From Micromonospora avicenniae (GTDB lineage Bacteria > Actinomycetota > Actinomycetes > Mycobacteriales > Micromonosporaceae): DNA of 64,000 bases. Numbering within the stretch: the stretch's first letter is position 1; each line of letters starts with the position of its first letter. Location: the NCBI RefSeq assembly GCF_900156065.1, contig NZ_FTNF01000007.1, positions 62,001 to 126,000 of the forward strand, written 5' to 3'. Shown one piece after another: positions 50,865 to 59,796 of this stretch. The notes under the pieces are model-generated. The model was not told where the DNA came from. It did not search any database and worked only from the letters and a program-made list of their open reading frames with translations. The translations under genes and the position numbers were made by a program.

Positions 50865-51530
50865 TCAGCCGACCGGCGGCTCCTGCCCGGCGGGACGCCG
50901 GTAGACGCCGTACCACCAGGTGTTCGCCAGCTCGAGGGCGGCGGCCTCGTCACCGCTGCCGTCGTCGGTGGCGACGTGGTCGGAGAGGAAGCGCTCGCCG
51001 CCGAGCACGATCAGACGGCTCGCGGCGGCGATGTCGACGTCCTGCGGCGCCCGCCCGGCCCGCTGCTCCTCCTCGAGCACCTGGACGGTACGCGTCAGAA
51101 ACTGGTCGAGCCGCGCGCGCCAGAACCGGCGGACCGCCGGCTCGTAGCCGGACACCTCGTTGATCGCGGCGAGCACCCCGCTGTGCCGACGGTAGATGGC
51201 GATGATCTGCCGGAAGCCGCCCACCAGCGTGTCCAGCCCCACCGAGTCACCGGCCGACGCGCCCAGCTTTGCGGGCTCCCACTCCCCGGCGACCCCGAAC
51301 GCGGCGTCGCTAAACGACTCGGCGAGCCGCAGCAGCAGTTGCGTCTTGTCGGCGAAGTGCATGTAGAAGGTCGATCTCGCGACGCCCGCCTCCTGGGCGA
51401 TGCGCTGCACCCCGAGCTCCGTGAAGCTCTCCCCCTCCGCGAGCAGGCGCTCGGTGGTGGCGAGGATCCGCGACTCCACGGTGAGCCGCCGGTCGGCACC
51501 GCCGGAGCGTCGTCGCGTGATCGAAGGCAT
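50865..51530 (-). CDS. TetR/AcrR family transcriptional regulator
   Basis: 221 aa. TetR DNA-binding domain about 18-65 (ILATTERLLAEGESFTELGV, IAQEAGVARSTFYMHFADK). The C-terminal ligand domain is unassigned. A perfect 12-bp inverted repeat lies 45-71 nt upstream and the next gene downstream of it is an oxidoreductase on the same strand, a likely target. ATG at 51530 is fixed by a TAGGAT box 6 nt before it. Confidence 0.9.
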   Translation of the reverse strand: MPSITRRRSGGADRRLTVESRILATTERLLAEGESFTELGVQRIAQEAGVARSTFYMHFADKTQLLLRLAESFSDAAFGVAGEWEPAKLGASAGDSVGLDTLVGGFRQIIAIYRRHSGVLAAINEVSGYEPAVRRFWRARLDQFLTRTVQVLEEEQRAGRAPQDVDIAAASRLIVLGGERFLSDHVATDDGSGDEAAALELANTWWYGVYRRPAGQEPPVG

Positions 51531-51536
51531 GACCAG

Positions 51537-51542
51537 ATCCTA
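51537..51542 (-). promoter_or_regulatory. -10 box of the TetR gene (leaderless)
   Basis: TAGGAT on the minus strand, 6-nt spacer to the ATG. Confidence 0.5.
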
Positions 51543-51574
51543 TGCGTCCAGTCGCGACCGCCGGTCCACTCGCC

Positions 51575-51601
51575 CGGACATCCTGTTCGACAGGATGTCC
51601 G
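51575..51601. promoter_or_regulatory. TetR operator, perfect inverted repeat
   Basis: CGGACATCCTGT-TCG-ACAGGATGTCCG, 12-bp perfect arms. It sits near the expected -35 of the TetR promoter (-10 at 51537-51542). Confidence 0.8.
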
Positions 51602-51722
51602 AACAAGCTTCCGCGCCGACCCGCCGAACCCCGCGCCGACGACCCGCCGAACACGCCTCGCGTTACATGCCCCCGCCGCGGCCCGCCGGAAACGCCCCGC
51701 GACGTGACCCGCCGACCGAGCG

Positions 51723-51757
51723 CCGGCCGTGGACCGCCGACGGCCGTCCACGGCCGG
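51723..51757 (-). terminator. Terminator of the oxidoreductase gene
   Basis: 12-bp arms CCGGCCGTGGAC / GTCCACGGCCGG, 20 nt beyond the stop. Confidence 0.65.
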
Positions 51758-51776
51758 ACCCGGCCGAGCCCGACGG

Positions 51777-52781
51777 TCAGAAGCCGGCGACGACCACCTT
51801 GCCGATGGTGGCGTAGGTTTCGACGAGTTCGTGCGCCCGGCGCAGATTCTCCGCATTGATCGGGCCGAGCCGCCGGGTCAGCGTGGTACGGAGCGAACCG
51901 GCTTCCACCAGGCGCGCCACCTCCTCCAGCAGCTCGTGCTGGCCGGGGTCGGTCGGCAGGAACAGCGGCCGGGTGAACATGAACTCCCAGTGCCAGGCGA
52001 TGCTCTTCGCCTTCAACGGCAGCACGTCTAGTTCCTCTGGATCGTCGATCGCCGTGATCTGGCCGCCGGGGCGGACGATCTCCGCGTACCGCTCGACGTT
52101 GCCGGCCGTGAACGCGCTGATCAGGTAATCGACGCCGTCCGGAGCGACGGCGCGGACCGAGTCGACGAGGTCGTGATGGTCGACCACGTGGTGGGCACCG
52201 AGCTCGCCGACCCACTGCCGCGACTCGGGCCGCGAGGCCGTCCCGATCACGGTCAGGTCGGTCAACGCCCGCGCGAGCTGCACCGCCATCGACCCGACGC
52301 CACCGGCGCCGCCCACCACGAGCAGTGTTCCGGTAGCGCCCTTCGCCAACCGGAACCGATCGAACAACGTCTCCCACGCAGTGATCGTGGTGAGTGGTAG
52401 CGCCGCCGCCTCGGCGAAGTCGAGTGTTTTCGGCTTGTGCCCGACCACGCGCTCGTCGACGGTGTGGAACTGGGCGTTGGTGCCGGGCCGGCCGATCGAG
52501 CCCGCGTACCAGACCTCGTCGCCGACCGCGAACCTGCCGACCCGCTCACCCACGGCGACGACCACGCCGGCCGCGTCGTAGCCGAGCACCTTCAGCTCGC
52601 CGCCGGGATCGTTGCCGGCGCGCACCTTGACGTCCACCGGGTTGACCGACACCGCCTCGACGCGGACCAGCAGGTCGTGCGGTCCGGGCGTGGGCACCGG
52701 GATCTCGGCGTCCGTCAGACTCTCCGGATCGGTGATCGGCAGGCTCCTGCGGTAGCCCACCGCTCGCATCAGATCGTTCAT
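51777..52781 (-). CDS. Zinc-type alcohol dehydrogenase family protein (NADP-dependent oxidoreductase)
   Basis: 334 aa MDR fold. GroES-like part about 20-130 (VRVEAVSVNPVDVKVRAGND), then a Rossmann NADPH-binding domain with VVGGAGGVGSMAVQLARAL (about 150-168). Catalytic-zinc ligands are absent (VNPVDVK where Cys would be), typical of quinone-oxidoreductase-like members. It probably reduces quinones or enals. ATG 52781 is preferred because TAGCGT lies 7 nt upstream. Divergent from ileS. Confidence 0.9.
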   Translation of the reverse strand: MNDLMRAVGYRRSLPITDPESLTDAEIPVPTPGPHDLLVRVEAVSVNPVDVKVRAGNDPGGELKVLGYDAAGVVVAVGERVGRFAVGDEVWYAGSIGRPGTNAQFHTVDERVVGHKPKTLDFAEAAALPLTTITAWETLFDRFRLAKGATGTLLVVGGAGGVGSMAVQLARALTDLTVIGTASRPESRQWVGELGAHHVVDHHDLVDSVRAVAPDGVDYLISAFTAGNVERYAEIVRPGGQITAIDDPEELDVLPLKAKSIAWHWEFMFTRPLFLPTDPGQHELLEEVARLVEAGSLRTTLTRRLGPINAENLRRAHELVETYATIGKVVVAGF

Positions 52782-52788
52782 GCCCTGG

Positions 52789-52794
52789 ACGCTA
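52789..52794 (-). promoter_or_regulatory. -10 box of the oxidoreductase gene (leaderless)
   Basis: TAGCGT on the minus strand, 7-nt spacer. Confidence 0.5.
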
Positions 52795-52880
52795 TCCAAG
52801 GCCGCAGCGCTTCGGCGCGATGCGCACCCGCCTCCAGGGGGTCAGCGGCATCGTGGTCGTGGGGCCACACCCGGCTGGGA

Positions 52881-52886
52881 TAAGAT
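52881..52886 (+). promoter_or_regulatory. -10 box of the ileS T-box transcript
   Basis: TAAGAT, placing the RNA start at about 52893, right before the T-box stem I. Confidence 0.45.
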
Positions 52887-52892
52887 GGCCAC

Positions 52893-53136
52893 GGAAGGCG
52901 CAGATGGGGACGAGTACCGTCGCACGCAGCCAGCAGCGACCCGGGGATGGTGGAAGCCCGGGGGTGTGCGCGGCGGGAAGATCACCCCGGAGCCGTCGGA
53001 AGAAAGGCCGCGAGGCCGAGTAGACCCGACCGCACCCGAAACGAGAGGGCCGGACACCGGCCAAGGAGGGTGGTACCGCGGGGCCCCGGCCTCGTCCCTC
53101 CGGCGGAGCTTTCACACACGCGCCGACGGAGGAGCG
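52893..53136 (+). ncRNA. T-box leader of ileS (translational type)
   Basis: The leader carries the T-box signature AGGGTGGTACCGCG (53067-53080) and a stem-I segment with GATGGTGGAAGCCCGG (52946-52961). A specifier ATC codon for isoleucine lies in GGGAAGATCACC (ATC 52981-52983). CCTCCG (53097-53102) can pair with CGGAGG (53127-53132), which includes the ileS ribosome site. Uncharged tRNA-Ile would free that site, so control is most likely at translation initiation, as in other actinobacterial ileS T-boxes. Confidence 0.9.
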
Positions 53137-56100
53137 ATGTACCGCAGCGTACCGACGCAGGTCGATCTGCCCGACCTCGACCACCAGGTCCTGCATTTCT
53201 GGCACGCCAACAGCGTCTTCAAGCGCAGCCTGGAGCAGTCCGCGGGCCGGCCCGAGTGGGTCTTCTACGAGGGTCCGCCGACCGCCAACGGCATGCCCGG
53301 CGCCCACCACATCGAGGCGCGCGTCTTCAAGGACGTCTTCCCCCGCTACAAGACCATGAAGGGCTTCCACGTCGCCCGCAAGGCCGGCTGGGACTGCCAC
53401 GGCCTGCCCGTCGAACTCGCCGTCGAACGGGAACTCGGCTTCTCCGGCAAGCAGGACATCGAGAAGTTCGGCATCGCCGAGTTCAACGCCCGCTGCCGCG
53501 AGTCGGTGACCCGGCACACCGACGCGTTCGCCGAACTGACCGAGCGCATGGGCTACTGGGTCGACATGGACGACGCGTACCGGACCATGGACCCGGAGTA
53601 CATCGAGTCCGTCTGGTGGTCGTTGAAGCAGATCTTCGACAAGGGCCTGCTGGTCGAGGACTTCCGGGTCGCCCCGTGGTGCCCGCGCGACGAGACCGGC
53701 CTCTCCGACCACGAGCTCGCCCAGGGCTACGAGACGGTCGTCGACCCGTCGGTCTTCGTCCGGTTCCCGCTCACCTCGGGACCGCTGGCCGACCGGGCCG
53801 CCCTGCTGGTCTGGACGACCACCCCGTGGACGCTGCCGTCGAACGTCGCGGTGGCGGTCCACCCCGACGTGCGGTACGTGGTCGCCAGTGACGGCAACGA
53901 GCAGCTCGTGGTCGCCGAGCCGCTGCTGGCGTACGCGCTGGGCGACGGGTGGGAGCTCACCGGCGAGTCCTTCAAGGGCAAGGAGCTGGAGCGGTGGACC
54001 TACCGGCCGCCGTTCGACCTCGTCGAGGTGCCCGACGCGCACTACGTCGTCCTCGCGTCGTACGTGACCACGGACAGCGGCACCGGCCTCGTCCACCAGG
54101 CGCCGGCGTTCGGCGCGGACGACCTGGCCACCGCCCGGACGTACGGGCTGCCGATGGTGAACCCGATGCAGTCGAACGGCCGCTTCGAACCGGAGATCCC
54201 ACTCGTCGGCGGAAGGTTCTTCAAGGAGGCCGACCGGCCCCTGATCGAGGACCTCCAGCTGCGGGGGCTGCTCTTCAAGAACGTCCCGTACGAGCACACC
54301 TACCCGCACTGCTGGCGCTGCCACACCGCGCTGATCTACTACGCCCAGCCGTCCTGGTACGTACGGACCACCGCCGTGCGCGACGCGCTGCTGCGGGAGA
54401 ACGAGCGGACCACCTGGCACCCCGGCACGGTCAAGCACGGCCGCTACGGCGACTGGCTCAACAACAACGTCGACTGGGCGCTCTCCCGGCGGCGCTACTG
54501 GGGCACCCCGCTGCCCATCTGGCGCTGCCCCGACGACCATCTGACCTGCGTGGGCTCGCTGACCGAACTCAGCGAGCTGACCGGCACGGACGTGACCGGG
54601 CTCGACCCGCACCGGCCGTTCATCGACGACGTCACCTTCGCCTGCCACTGCGGCAAGACCGCCCACCGGGTCCCCGATGTCATCGACGCCTGGTACGACT
54701 CCGGGTCGATGCCGTTCGCCCAGTTCGGCTACCCGTACCGGAACAAGGAGCTCTTCGAGCAGCAGTTCCCGGCGCAGTTCATCTCCGAGGCGATCGACCA
54801 GACCCGTGGCTGGTTCTACACCCTGATGGCCATCGGCACGCTGGTGTTCGACCGTTCCCCGTACGAGACGGTGGTCTGCCTGGGCCACATCCTCGCCGAG
54901 GACGGCCGCAAGATGTCCAAGCACCTGGGCAACATCCTTGAGCCGATCCCGCTGCTGGAGCAGCACGGCGCAGACGCGGTGCGCTGGTTCATGGCCGCCG
55001 TCGGCTCGCCCTGGTCCGCCCGGCGGGTCGGGCACACCGCCCTCCAGGAGGTCGTCCGCAAGACCCTGCTGACCTACTGGAACACGGTCGCCTTCCAGTC
55101 GCTCTACGGCCGCACCGCCGGATGGACCCCGTCGGCCGCGGACCCGGCGCCGGCCGACCGGCCGGTACTCGACCGGTGGCTGCTGTCCGAACTGAACACG
55201 CTGGTCCAGCAGGTCGACGCCGCGATGGCCGATTTCGACACCCACCAGGCCGGCCGGCTGCTCGCCACGTTCGTGGACGACATGTCGAACTGGTACGTGC
55301 GGCGCAGCCGGCGGCGCTTCTGGCGGGGTGACCGGGCGGCGCTCGCCACCCTGCACGAGGCGTTGACCACTGTCACCCTGTTGCTCGCACCGCTGACCCC
55401 GTTCATCACCGAGAAGGTCTGGCAGGACATGGTCACGGCGGTGGACCCGGAGGCGCCGCAGTCGGTCCACCTCGCGCCGTACCCGGTCGCCGACGAGTCG
55501 CTGATCGATCCGTCGCTGTCCCGGCAGATGGCGCTCGCCCGGCGGCTGGTCGAGCTGGGCCGGGCGGCCCGCGCCGACTCCGGCATGAAGGTCCGGCAGC
55601 CGCTGTCGCGGGCGCTGGCCTCGGCGGGCGGCTTCGAGGAACTCTCGCCGGAGCTGCTGGCGGAGATCGCCGCCGAACTCAACATCGGGTCTGTCGACCC
55701 GGTCGGTGGGGCCGGCGGGTCGCTCGTGGACACCACCGCGAAGGCCAACTTCCGGACGCTGGGCAAGCGGTTCGGCAAGACGGTGCAGCAGGTGGCCAAG
55801 GCGATCGCGGCGGCCGACGCGGCCGCGCTGAAGGAGTCGCTGCGCGACACCGGCTCGGCGACCGTCCAGGTCGGTGAGGAGACGGTGACGCTCGGCCCGG
55901 ACGAGGTGGTCGTCACCGAGACCCCGCGGGAGGGTTGGGCGGTGGCCAGCGACGCGGGCGCGACGCTGGCGCTCGACCTGCACCTCACTGCGGAGCTACG
56001 CCGGGCCGGCGTGGCCCGCGACGCGATCCGGCAGATCCAGGAGGCGCGCAAGACCAGCGGCCTGGAGGTGACCGACCGGATCGAGCTGCGCTACCGCGCG

Positions 56101-56259
56101 GACCGGGAGGAGACCGCACTGGCCCTGCGCGAGCACCGTGACCTGGTGGCCGAGGAGGTGCTGGCGACCGACTGCGCCGAGGGCGAGCCGTCCTGGGCGG
56201 ACGCGTCGCCGTTCACCGACGAGTCGCTGGGCCTGACCTTCTGGCTCCGGAAGTCCTGA
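53137..56259 (+). CDS. ileS: Isoleucyl-tRNA synthetase
   Basis: 1040 aa, of the long actinobacterial/eukaryote-like type. The HIGH-equivalent motif is NGMPGAHH, as in that clade; DWDCHGLPVE-like GWDCHGLPVELAVE follows, and KMSKH is in EDGRKMSKHLGN. The editing domain lies between about 200 and 420. It attaches Ile to tRNA-Ile and edits Val. The ATG is fixed by CGGAGGAG upstream; the frame is open earlier but that part is the T-box RNA. Confidence 0.95.
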   Translation: MYRSVPTQVDLPDLDHQVLHFWHANSVFKRSLEQSAGRPEWVFYEGPPTANGMPGAHHIEARVFKDVFPRYKTMKGFHVARKAGWDCHGLPVELAVERELGFSGKQDIEKFGIAEFNARCRESVTRHTDAFAELTERMGYWVDMDDAYRTMDPEYIESVWWSLKQIFDKGLLVEDFRVAPWCPRDETGLSDHELAQGYETVVDPSVFVRFPLTSGPLADRAALLVWTTTPWTLPSNVAVAVHPDVRYVVASDGNEQLVVAEPLLAYALGDGWELTGESFKGKELERWTYRPPFDLVEVPDAHYVVLASYVTTDSGTGLVHQAPAFGADDLATARTYGLPMVNPMQSNGRFEPEIPLVGGRFFKEADRPLIEDLQLRGLLFKNVPYEHTYPHCWRCHTALIYYAQPSWYVRTTAVRDALLRENERTTWHPGTVKHGRYGDWLNNNVDWALSRRRYWGTPLPIWRCPDDHLTCVGSLTELSELTGTDVTGLDPHRPFIDDVTFACHCGKTAHRVPDVIDAWYDSGSMPFAQFGYPYRNKELFEQQFPAQFISEAIDQTRGWFYTLMAIGTLVFDRSPYETVVCLGHILAEDGRKMSKHLGNILEPIPLLEQHGADAVRWFMAAVGSPWSARRVGHTALQEVVRKTLLTYWNTVAFQSLYGRTAGWTPSAADPAPADRPVLDRWLLSELNTLVQQVDAAMADFDTHQAGRLLATFVDDMSNWYVRRSRRRFWRGDRAALATLHEALTTVTLLLAPLTPFITEKVWQDMVTAVDPEAPQSVHLAPYPVADESLIDPSLSRQMALARRLVELGRAARADSGMKVRQPLSRALASAGGFEELSPELLAEIAAELNIGSVDPVGGAGGSLVDTTAKANFRTLGKRFGKTVQQVAKAIAAADAAALKESLRDTGSATVQVGEETVTLGPDEVVVTETPREGWAVASDAGATLALDLHLTAELRRAGVARDAIRQIQEARKTSGLEVTDRIELRYRADREETALALREHRDLVAEEVLATDCAEGEPSWADASPFTDESLGLTFWLRKS

Positions 56260-56271
56260 ATCGAGGCGGGC

Positions 56272-56298
56272 TACCCCGGGCCACCGCGGCCCGGGGTA
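56272..56298. terminator. Hairpin between convergent ileS and SARP genes
   Basis: Perfect 11-bp arms TACCCCGGGCC / GGCCCGGGGTA with a 5-nt loop. Confidence 0.68.
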
Positions 56299-56308
56299 CC
56301 CCGGCCCG

Positions 56309-59300
56309 TCACGAGGCCGCCGCGAGGCGTGCGGCGAGGGCAGTCGCAGTCCGGTCGTGCGCATTGGCCTCCTCGTCCCGGCCGAGCGCGGTGGCCAGTT
56401 CGGCCAGGTGCCAGGCCACCGGGCCGAGGCTCAGCACGCCGCTGCCCGCGCCGCCCAGCTCGGCCGCGGCGGGCAGCAGCTCGGTGTACGCGTACCGCAT
56501 CGCCGGCTCGTCGCCGACGGCGAGCGCGGCCCGGGCGGTGAGGCAGAGCCGGGCCTCCCGGAGCAGGTCGTACGGCGATTCGGGCAGCGCGCGCAGCGCG
56601 GCGACGGCCTCGTCGCGGCGGCCGGCGCCGGCCAGCCCCAGCGCCCGCACCCACGGCTCGTACGGACCCAGGTCCGTCCCGTCGTCGGGCACCTGCACCG
56701 GCGCGCTCGGAGAGCTGTCGACCAGTCGCAACGACAGCAGCGCTAGCGGCAGCAGACCCTGCGCCATGCCGGGCATTCCGGCTGCGGGGGTCCGGGCCGC
56801 CGCCCGCCGGTAGGCGACCGCCGCCTCGGCAGTACGCCCCAGCAGGGCGAGGCGCAGCGCTTCGTACCACCCGGTGAAGACGCCCACCAGGGGCAGGTCG
56901 TGCCGGGCGGCGAGCCGGTCGGCGGCGGCCGCGGCCGTGTCGGCGGCGTCGAGATCGGCCAGCGCGCAGCTCGCCTGCAGCACGACGAGGTGGCCGAGCA
57001 CCTCGAAGGTCACCAGGTCGTGCCGGGCCGCCAGGTCGGCCAGTTCCGCGCCGAGGCGCGCGCGGTCGGGGGCGAGGCCGGTCCGCTCGAAGGTCTGCAT
57101 GAAGCGGGCGTTGAGCGCGAACGCCAGCAACGCCGGTCGACGTAACCGCCGCGCGATCGTCTCCGCCTCGACGGCTGCTTGGCGCCCGCGGTCGCCGGTG
57201 GTCCCCCGCAGTTCCAGGGCGAGCGTACTGAGCAGGCGACTGCGCAGCTCCGGGTCATCCGGGCCGACCACGGCCAGGGTCCGGTCGGCGGCCACCACGA
57301 TCCGGTGCGAGAGCTCCTCGTCGTCGTTGCGGGTCCACACCGCGGGCACGTCGAAGGCGGTGAGCACGGCCGCGACCAGAGTGGGGTCGTCGAGCGTCTC
57401 GGCCGTGCCGATCGCCTCGGCCCGGTAGCGCCGGGTGCGGTCCAGGTGCCCGGTCACGGCCAACGCCCGGCCGAGGCCCATCACCGCGGTCAGCCGCCCG
57501 CGCACGTCACCGTCGCCCGCCCGGTCGTGGGCGTCGACCGCCTGCTGCCACAACCGGGCCGCCTGGTGCGGGTGGGCGCGGTGTTCGGCCTGCTCGGCGG
57601 CGGCCCGGGCGTAACGGGCCGCACGTGCGGCGGTGGCCCGGGTGCCAGCCCGGCCGAAGTGATGGGCGAGGGTCACCACGTCGTCGGGGTGCAACCGCTC
57701 GATCGCCTCACCGGCAGCGGTGTGCCAGTGGGCCCGCCGCGGCGCGGACAGGTCACCGTAGAGCGTGTCCCGGACCAGGACGTGCGTGAACCGCAGCTCG
57801 CCGTCCTCCTCGGTGAGGAACCCGGCGGCCAACGCCCGGTCCAGCGCGTCGAGCAGCGTCGCGTCGCCGTCCGTGAGCGCGGCCAGCACCTCCGGATCGA
57901 CGTCCCGGCCGAGGACCGCGGCCTGTCGCAGCACGTCCTGCGTCGCGGCGGGAAGCCTGCTGAGCCGGTGCCGGATGACGTCCCGCACTCCGGCCGGCAC
58001 CCGCTCCAGCGCGGCGTCTCCCTCCGCCTCGAGAAGCCGGGCCAGCTCCCGTACGAAGAACGGGTTGCCGCCACTACGACGGTGGATCGACCGGACGGCG
58101 GCTCCGTCCAGGTCCCGCCCGAGCACGGCCCGGGCGAGCTCGCCGGTCGCCGGTTCGGCGAGCCCGCCCAGGTAGACGCGGAGGGGTTCGATCCGGGCGA
58201 ACCGGGCCAGTGCCGTGGTCAGCTCCGGCGTGATCTCGCTGGCCCGGTAGGTGCCCACCACCAGCACCGGGCCGGCGACGGGCTCGGGTTCGGTGAGCAG
58301 CGCGGAGAGCAGATCGAGGGTGCCCTCGTCCGCCCGATGCAGGTCGTCCAGCACGAGCAGCACCGGCCCGTGGCGTACGACCGCGGCGAGCTGCGCCGCG
58401 GCCGCCCGGTGCAGGCGGAACCGGGCCACGGCCGGATCGCTTCCGGCGCCTTCGGAGAGCTCCGCCTCGGCGGCGGGCGCTCCGGTTCCGGTCGCCGCGG
58501 CCAGTTGGTCGGCGATCTGGCGCCACGGCCAGGCCACCGGGGCACCGTCGTACTCGGGGCTGCGGCCCCACGCCGTGACCCAGCCACTCGAAGCCAGCTC
58601 GCCGGTGAGCGCCTCGGCGAGCGCCGACTTGCCGGTGCCCGCGTCCCCGGAAACCAGGGCGAGGACCGGTGACGCCTCCCGGGTGACCCGTTCGGCCGCC
58701 TGCCGCACGCGGGCCAGTTCCTCGTCCCGCCCGACGAGCGGGTGCCGTCCCACGGCGCCGACCGGCCCGCCGGGCGCCCGGGCGGTGACGCGCGCGCCGG
58801 GGGCGGCCGGGGCGGCGAGGTGCGAGGCCGGGGCGGTGAGGCGCGCGGCGGGGGCGGCCGGGGCGGTGAGGTGCGGCGCCTGGGCGAGGATGTCGGTCTC
58901 CAGCTGCCGCAGCCGGGGGCCGGGGTCGACGCCGAGCCGCGCCACCAGCGTCTCCCGCGCGCGGCGCAGCGCGGCCAGCGCGTCTCCCTGCCGGTCCGCG
59001 CGGTACAGGGCGAGGGCCAGCAGCCGCCAGGCGTCCTCACGCAGTGGCTGGTCGGCGACGTGCGCTCGCAGGTCGGAGGCGGCCTCGGCGGCGCGGCCGG
59101 CGGACAGCAGCGACTCGGCCCGCCGCTCGACGGCCAGCAACCGCAGTTCGTCCAGCCGGTCGATCTCGGCGCGGGCCCAGCTCCGGTCGGCGTACTCGGC
59201 GTAGGCGGGGCCGCGCCACAGGGCGAGCGCGTCGTCGAGGCGGGCCAGCGCCGCGACGGGCTCACCAGCGGTGAGCAACTCCGCCGACTCGCTGACCGCG

Positions 59301-59650
59301 GCCTCGAACCGCCAGGCGTCCACGGCGTCCGGTGCCGGATGCAACGCGTACCCGGGCGGCACGGTCACCAGCAGGCGGGGCGGCCGGCGCGGCGGCCGGT
59401 CGGGCTCCAGGGCGCGGCGCAGGTCGGCGACGAAGGTCCGCAGCGCGGCCACCGCACCGACCGGTGGTTCCTCCCACAGGGCGTCGACCAGCCGGTCGAC
59501 CGGCACCACCCGCCCTCGGGCGACAAGCAGCCGGGCCAGCACGGCGCGCTGGCGGGCACCGCGGAGCGGCACCGCGCCCCGGGCGTCGTCGGCCCGTACC
59601 GCCCCGAGCACGCCGAACGTCACCGCGGGCCGGTCCGGCTGGCTGGTCAT
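56309..59650 (-). CDS. SARP/BTAD-type regulator with AAA ATPase domain
   Basis: 1113 aa. An N-terminal OmpR-like winged helix (about 10-95: LGAVRADDARGAVPLRGARQ) is followed by the BTAD domain (about 100-245). A Pro/Ala linker with repeated LTAPA/LAAPA units comes next, then a P-loop ATPase (about 290-480: VSGDAGTGKSALAEAL, VLLVLDDLHRADEGTL) and a C-terminal TPR-like helical repeat region without a DNA-binding HTH. This is the AfsR/large-SARP layout, common in regulators of secondary metabolism. The ATG at 59650 lies 7 nt after a minus-strand TAGATT box. Divergent from a hydrolase gene. Confidence 0.88.
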   Translation of the reverse strand: MTSQPDRPAVTFGVLGAVRADDARGAVPLRGARQRAVLARLLVARGRVVPVDRLVDALWEEPPVGAVAALRTFVADLRRALEPDRPPRRPPRLLVTVPPGYALHPAPDAVDAWRFEAAVSESAELLTAGEPVAALARLDDALALWRGPAYAEYADRSWARAEIDRLDELRLLAVERRAESLLSAGRAAEAASDLRAHVADQPLREDAWRLLALALYRADRQGDALAALRRARETLVARLGVDPGPRLRQLETDILAQAPHLTAPAAPAARLTAPASHLAAPAAPGARVTARAPGGPVGAVGRHPLVGRDEELARVRQAAERVTREASPVLALVSGDAGTGKSALAEALTGELASSGWVTAWGRSPEYDGAPVAWPWRQIADQLAAATGTGAPAAEAELSEGAGSDPAVARFRLHRAAAAQLAAVVRHGPVLLVLDDLHRADEGTLDLLSALLTEPEPVAGPVLVVGTYRASEITPELTTALARFARIEPLRVYLGGLAEPATGELARAVLGRDLDGAAVRSIHRRSGGNPFFVRELARLLEAEGDAALERVPAGVRDVIRHRLSRLPAATQDVLRQAAVLGRDVDPEVLAALTDGDATLLDALDRALAAGFLTEEDGELRFTHVLVRDTLYGDLSAPRRAHWHTAAGEAIERLHPDDVVTLAHHFGRAGTRATAARAARYARAAAEQAEHRAHPHQAARLWQQAVDAHDRAGDGDVRGRLTAVMGLGRALAVTGHLDRTRRYRAEAIGTAETLDDPTLVAAVLTAFDVPAVWTRNDDEELSHRIVVAADRTLAVVGPDDPELRSRLLSTLALELRGTTGDRGRQAAVEAETIARRLRRPALLAFALNARFMQTFERTGLAPDRARLGAELADLAARHDLVTFEVLGHLVVLQASCALADLDAADTAAAAADRLAARHDLPLVGVFTGWYEALRLALLGRTAEAAVAYRRAAARTPAAGMPGMAQGLLPLALLSLRLVDSSPSAPVQVPDDGTDLGPYEPWVRALGLAGAGRRDEAVAALRALPESPYDLLREARLCLTARAALAVGDEPAMRYAYTELLPAAAELGGAGSGVLSLGPVAWHLAELATALGRDEEANAHDRTATALAARLAAAS

Positions 59651-59657
59651 GGCACCC

Positions 59658-59663
59658 AATCTA
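59658..59663 (-). promoter_or_regulatory. -10 box of the SARP gene (leaderless)
   Basis: TAGATT on the minus strand, 7-nt spacer. Confidence 0.45.
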
Positions 59664-59796
59664 GGCAGGCCTGCCGGACCGCACGCCACTCATCCGACGC
59701 TGATCGGTTACTGATCACCCGGGCGCAGGCTCGACGCGTAACGCCGGGCGTGGCCTCACGGCCCGGCCCGGAACCTCCGGCACCGAAGGGTTCTAC

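Noticed and set aside
52792..55983. 1063-codon open frame on the minus strand over ileS
   Set aside because: Shadow of ileS; the plus-strand protein carries all synthetase motifs and the T-box, and the minus reading has low-complexity composition.
57179..58672. Plus-strand 497-codon frame inside the SARP gene
   Set aside because: High-GC shadow; the minus strand holds BTAD and ATPase motifs.
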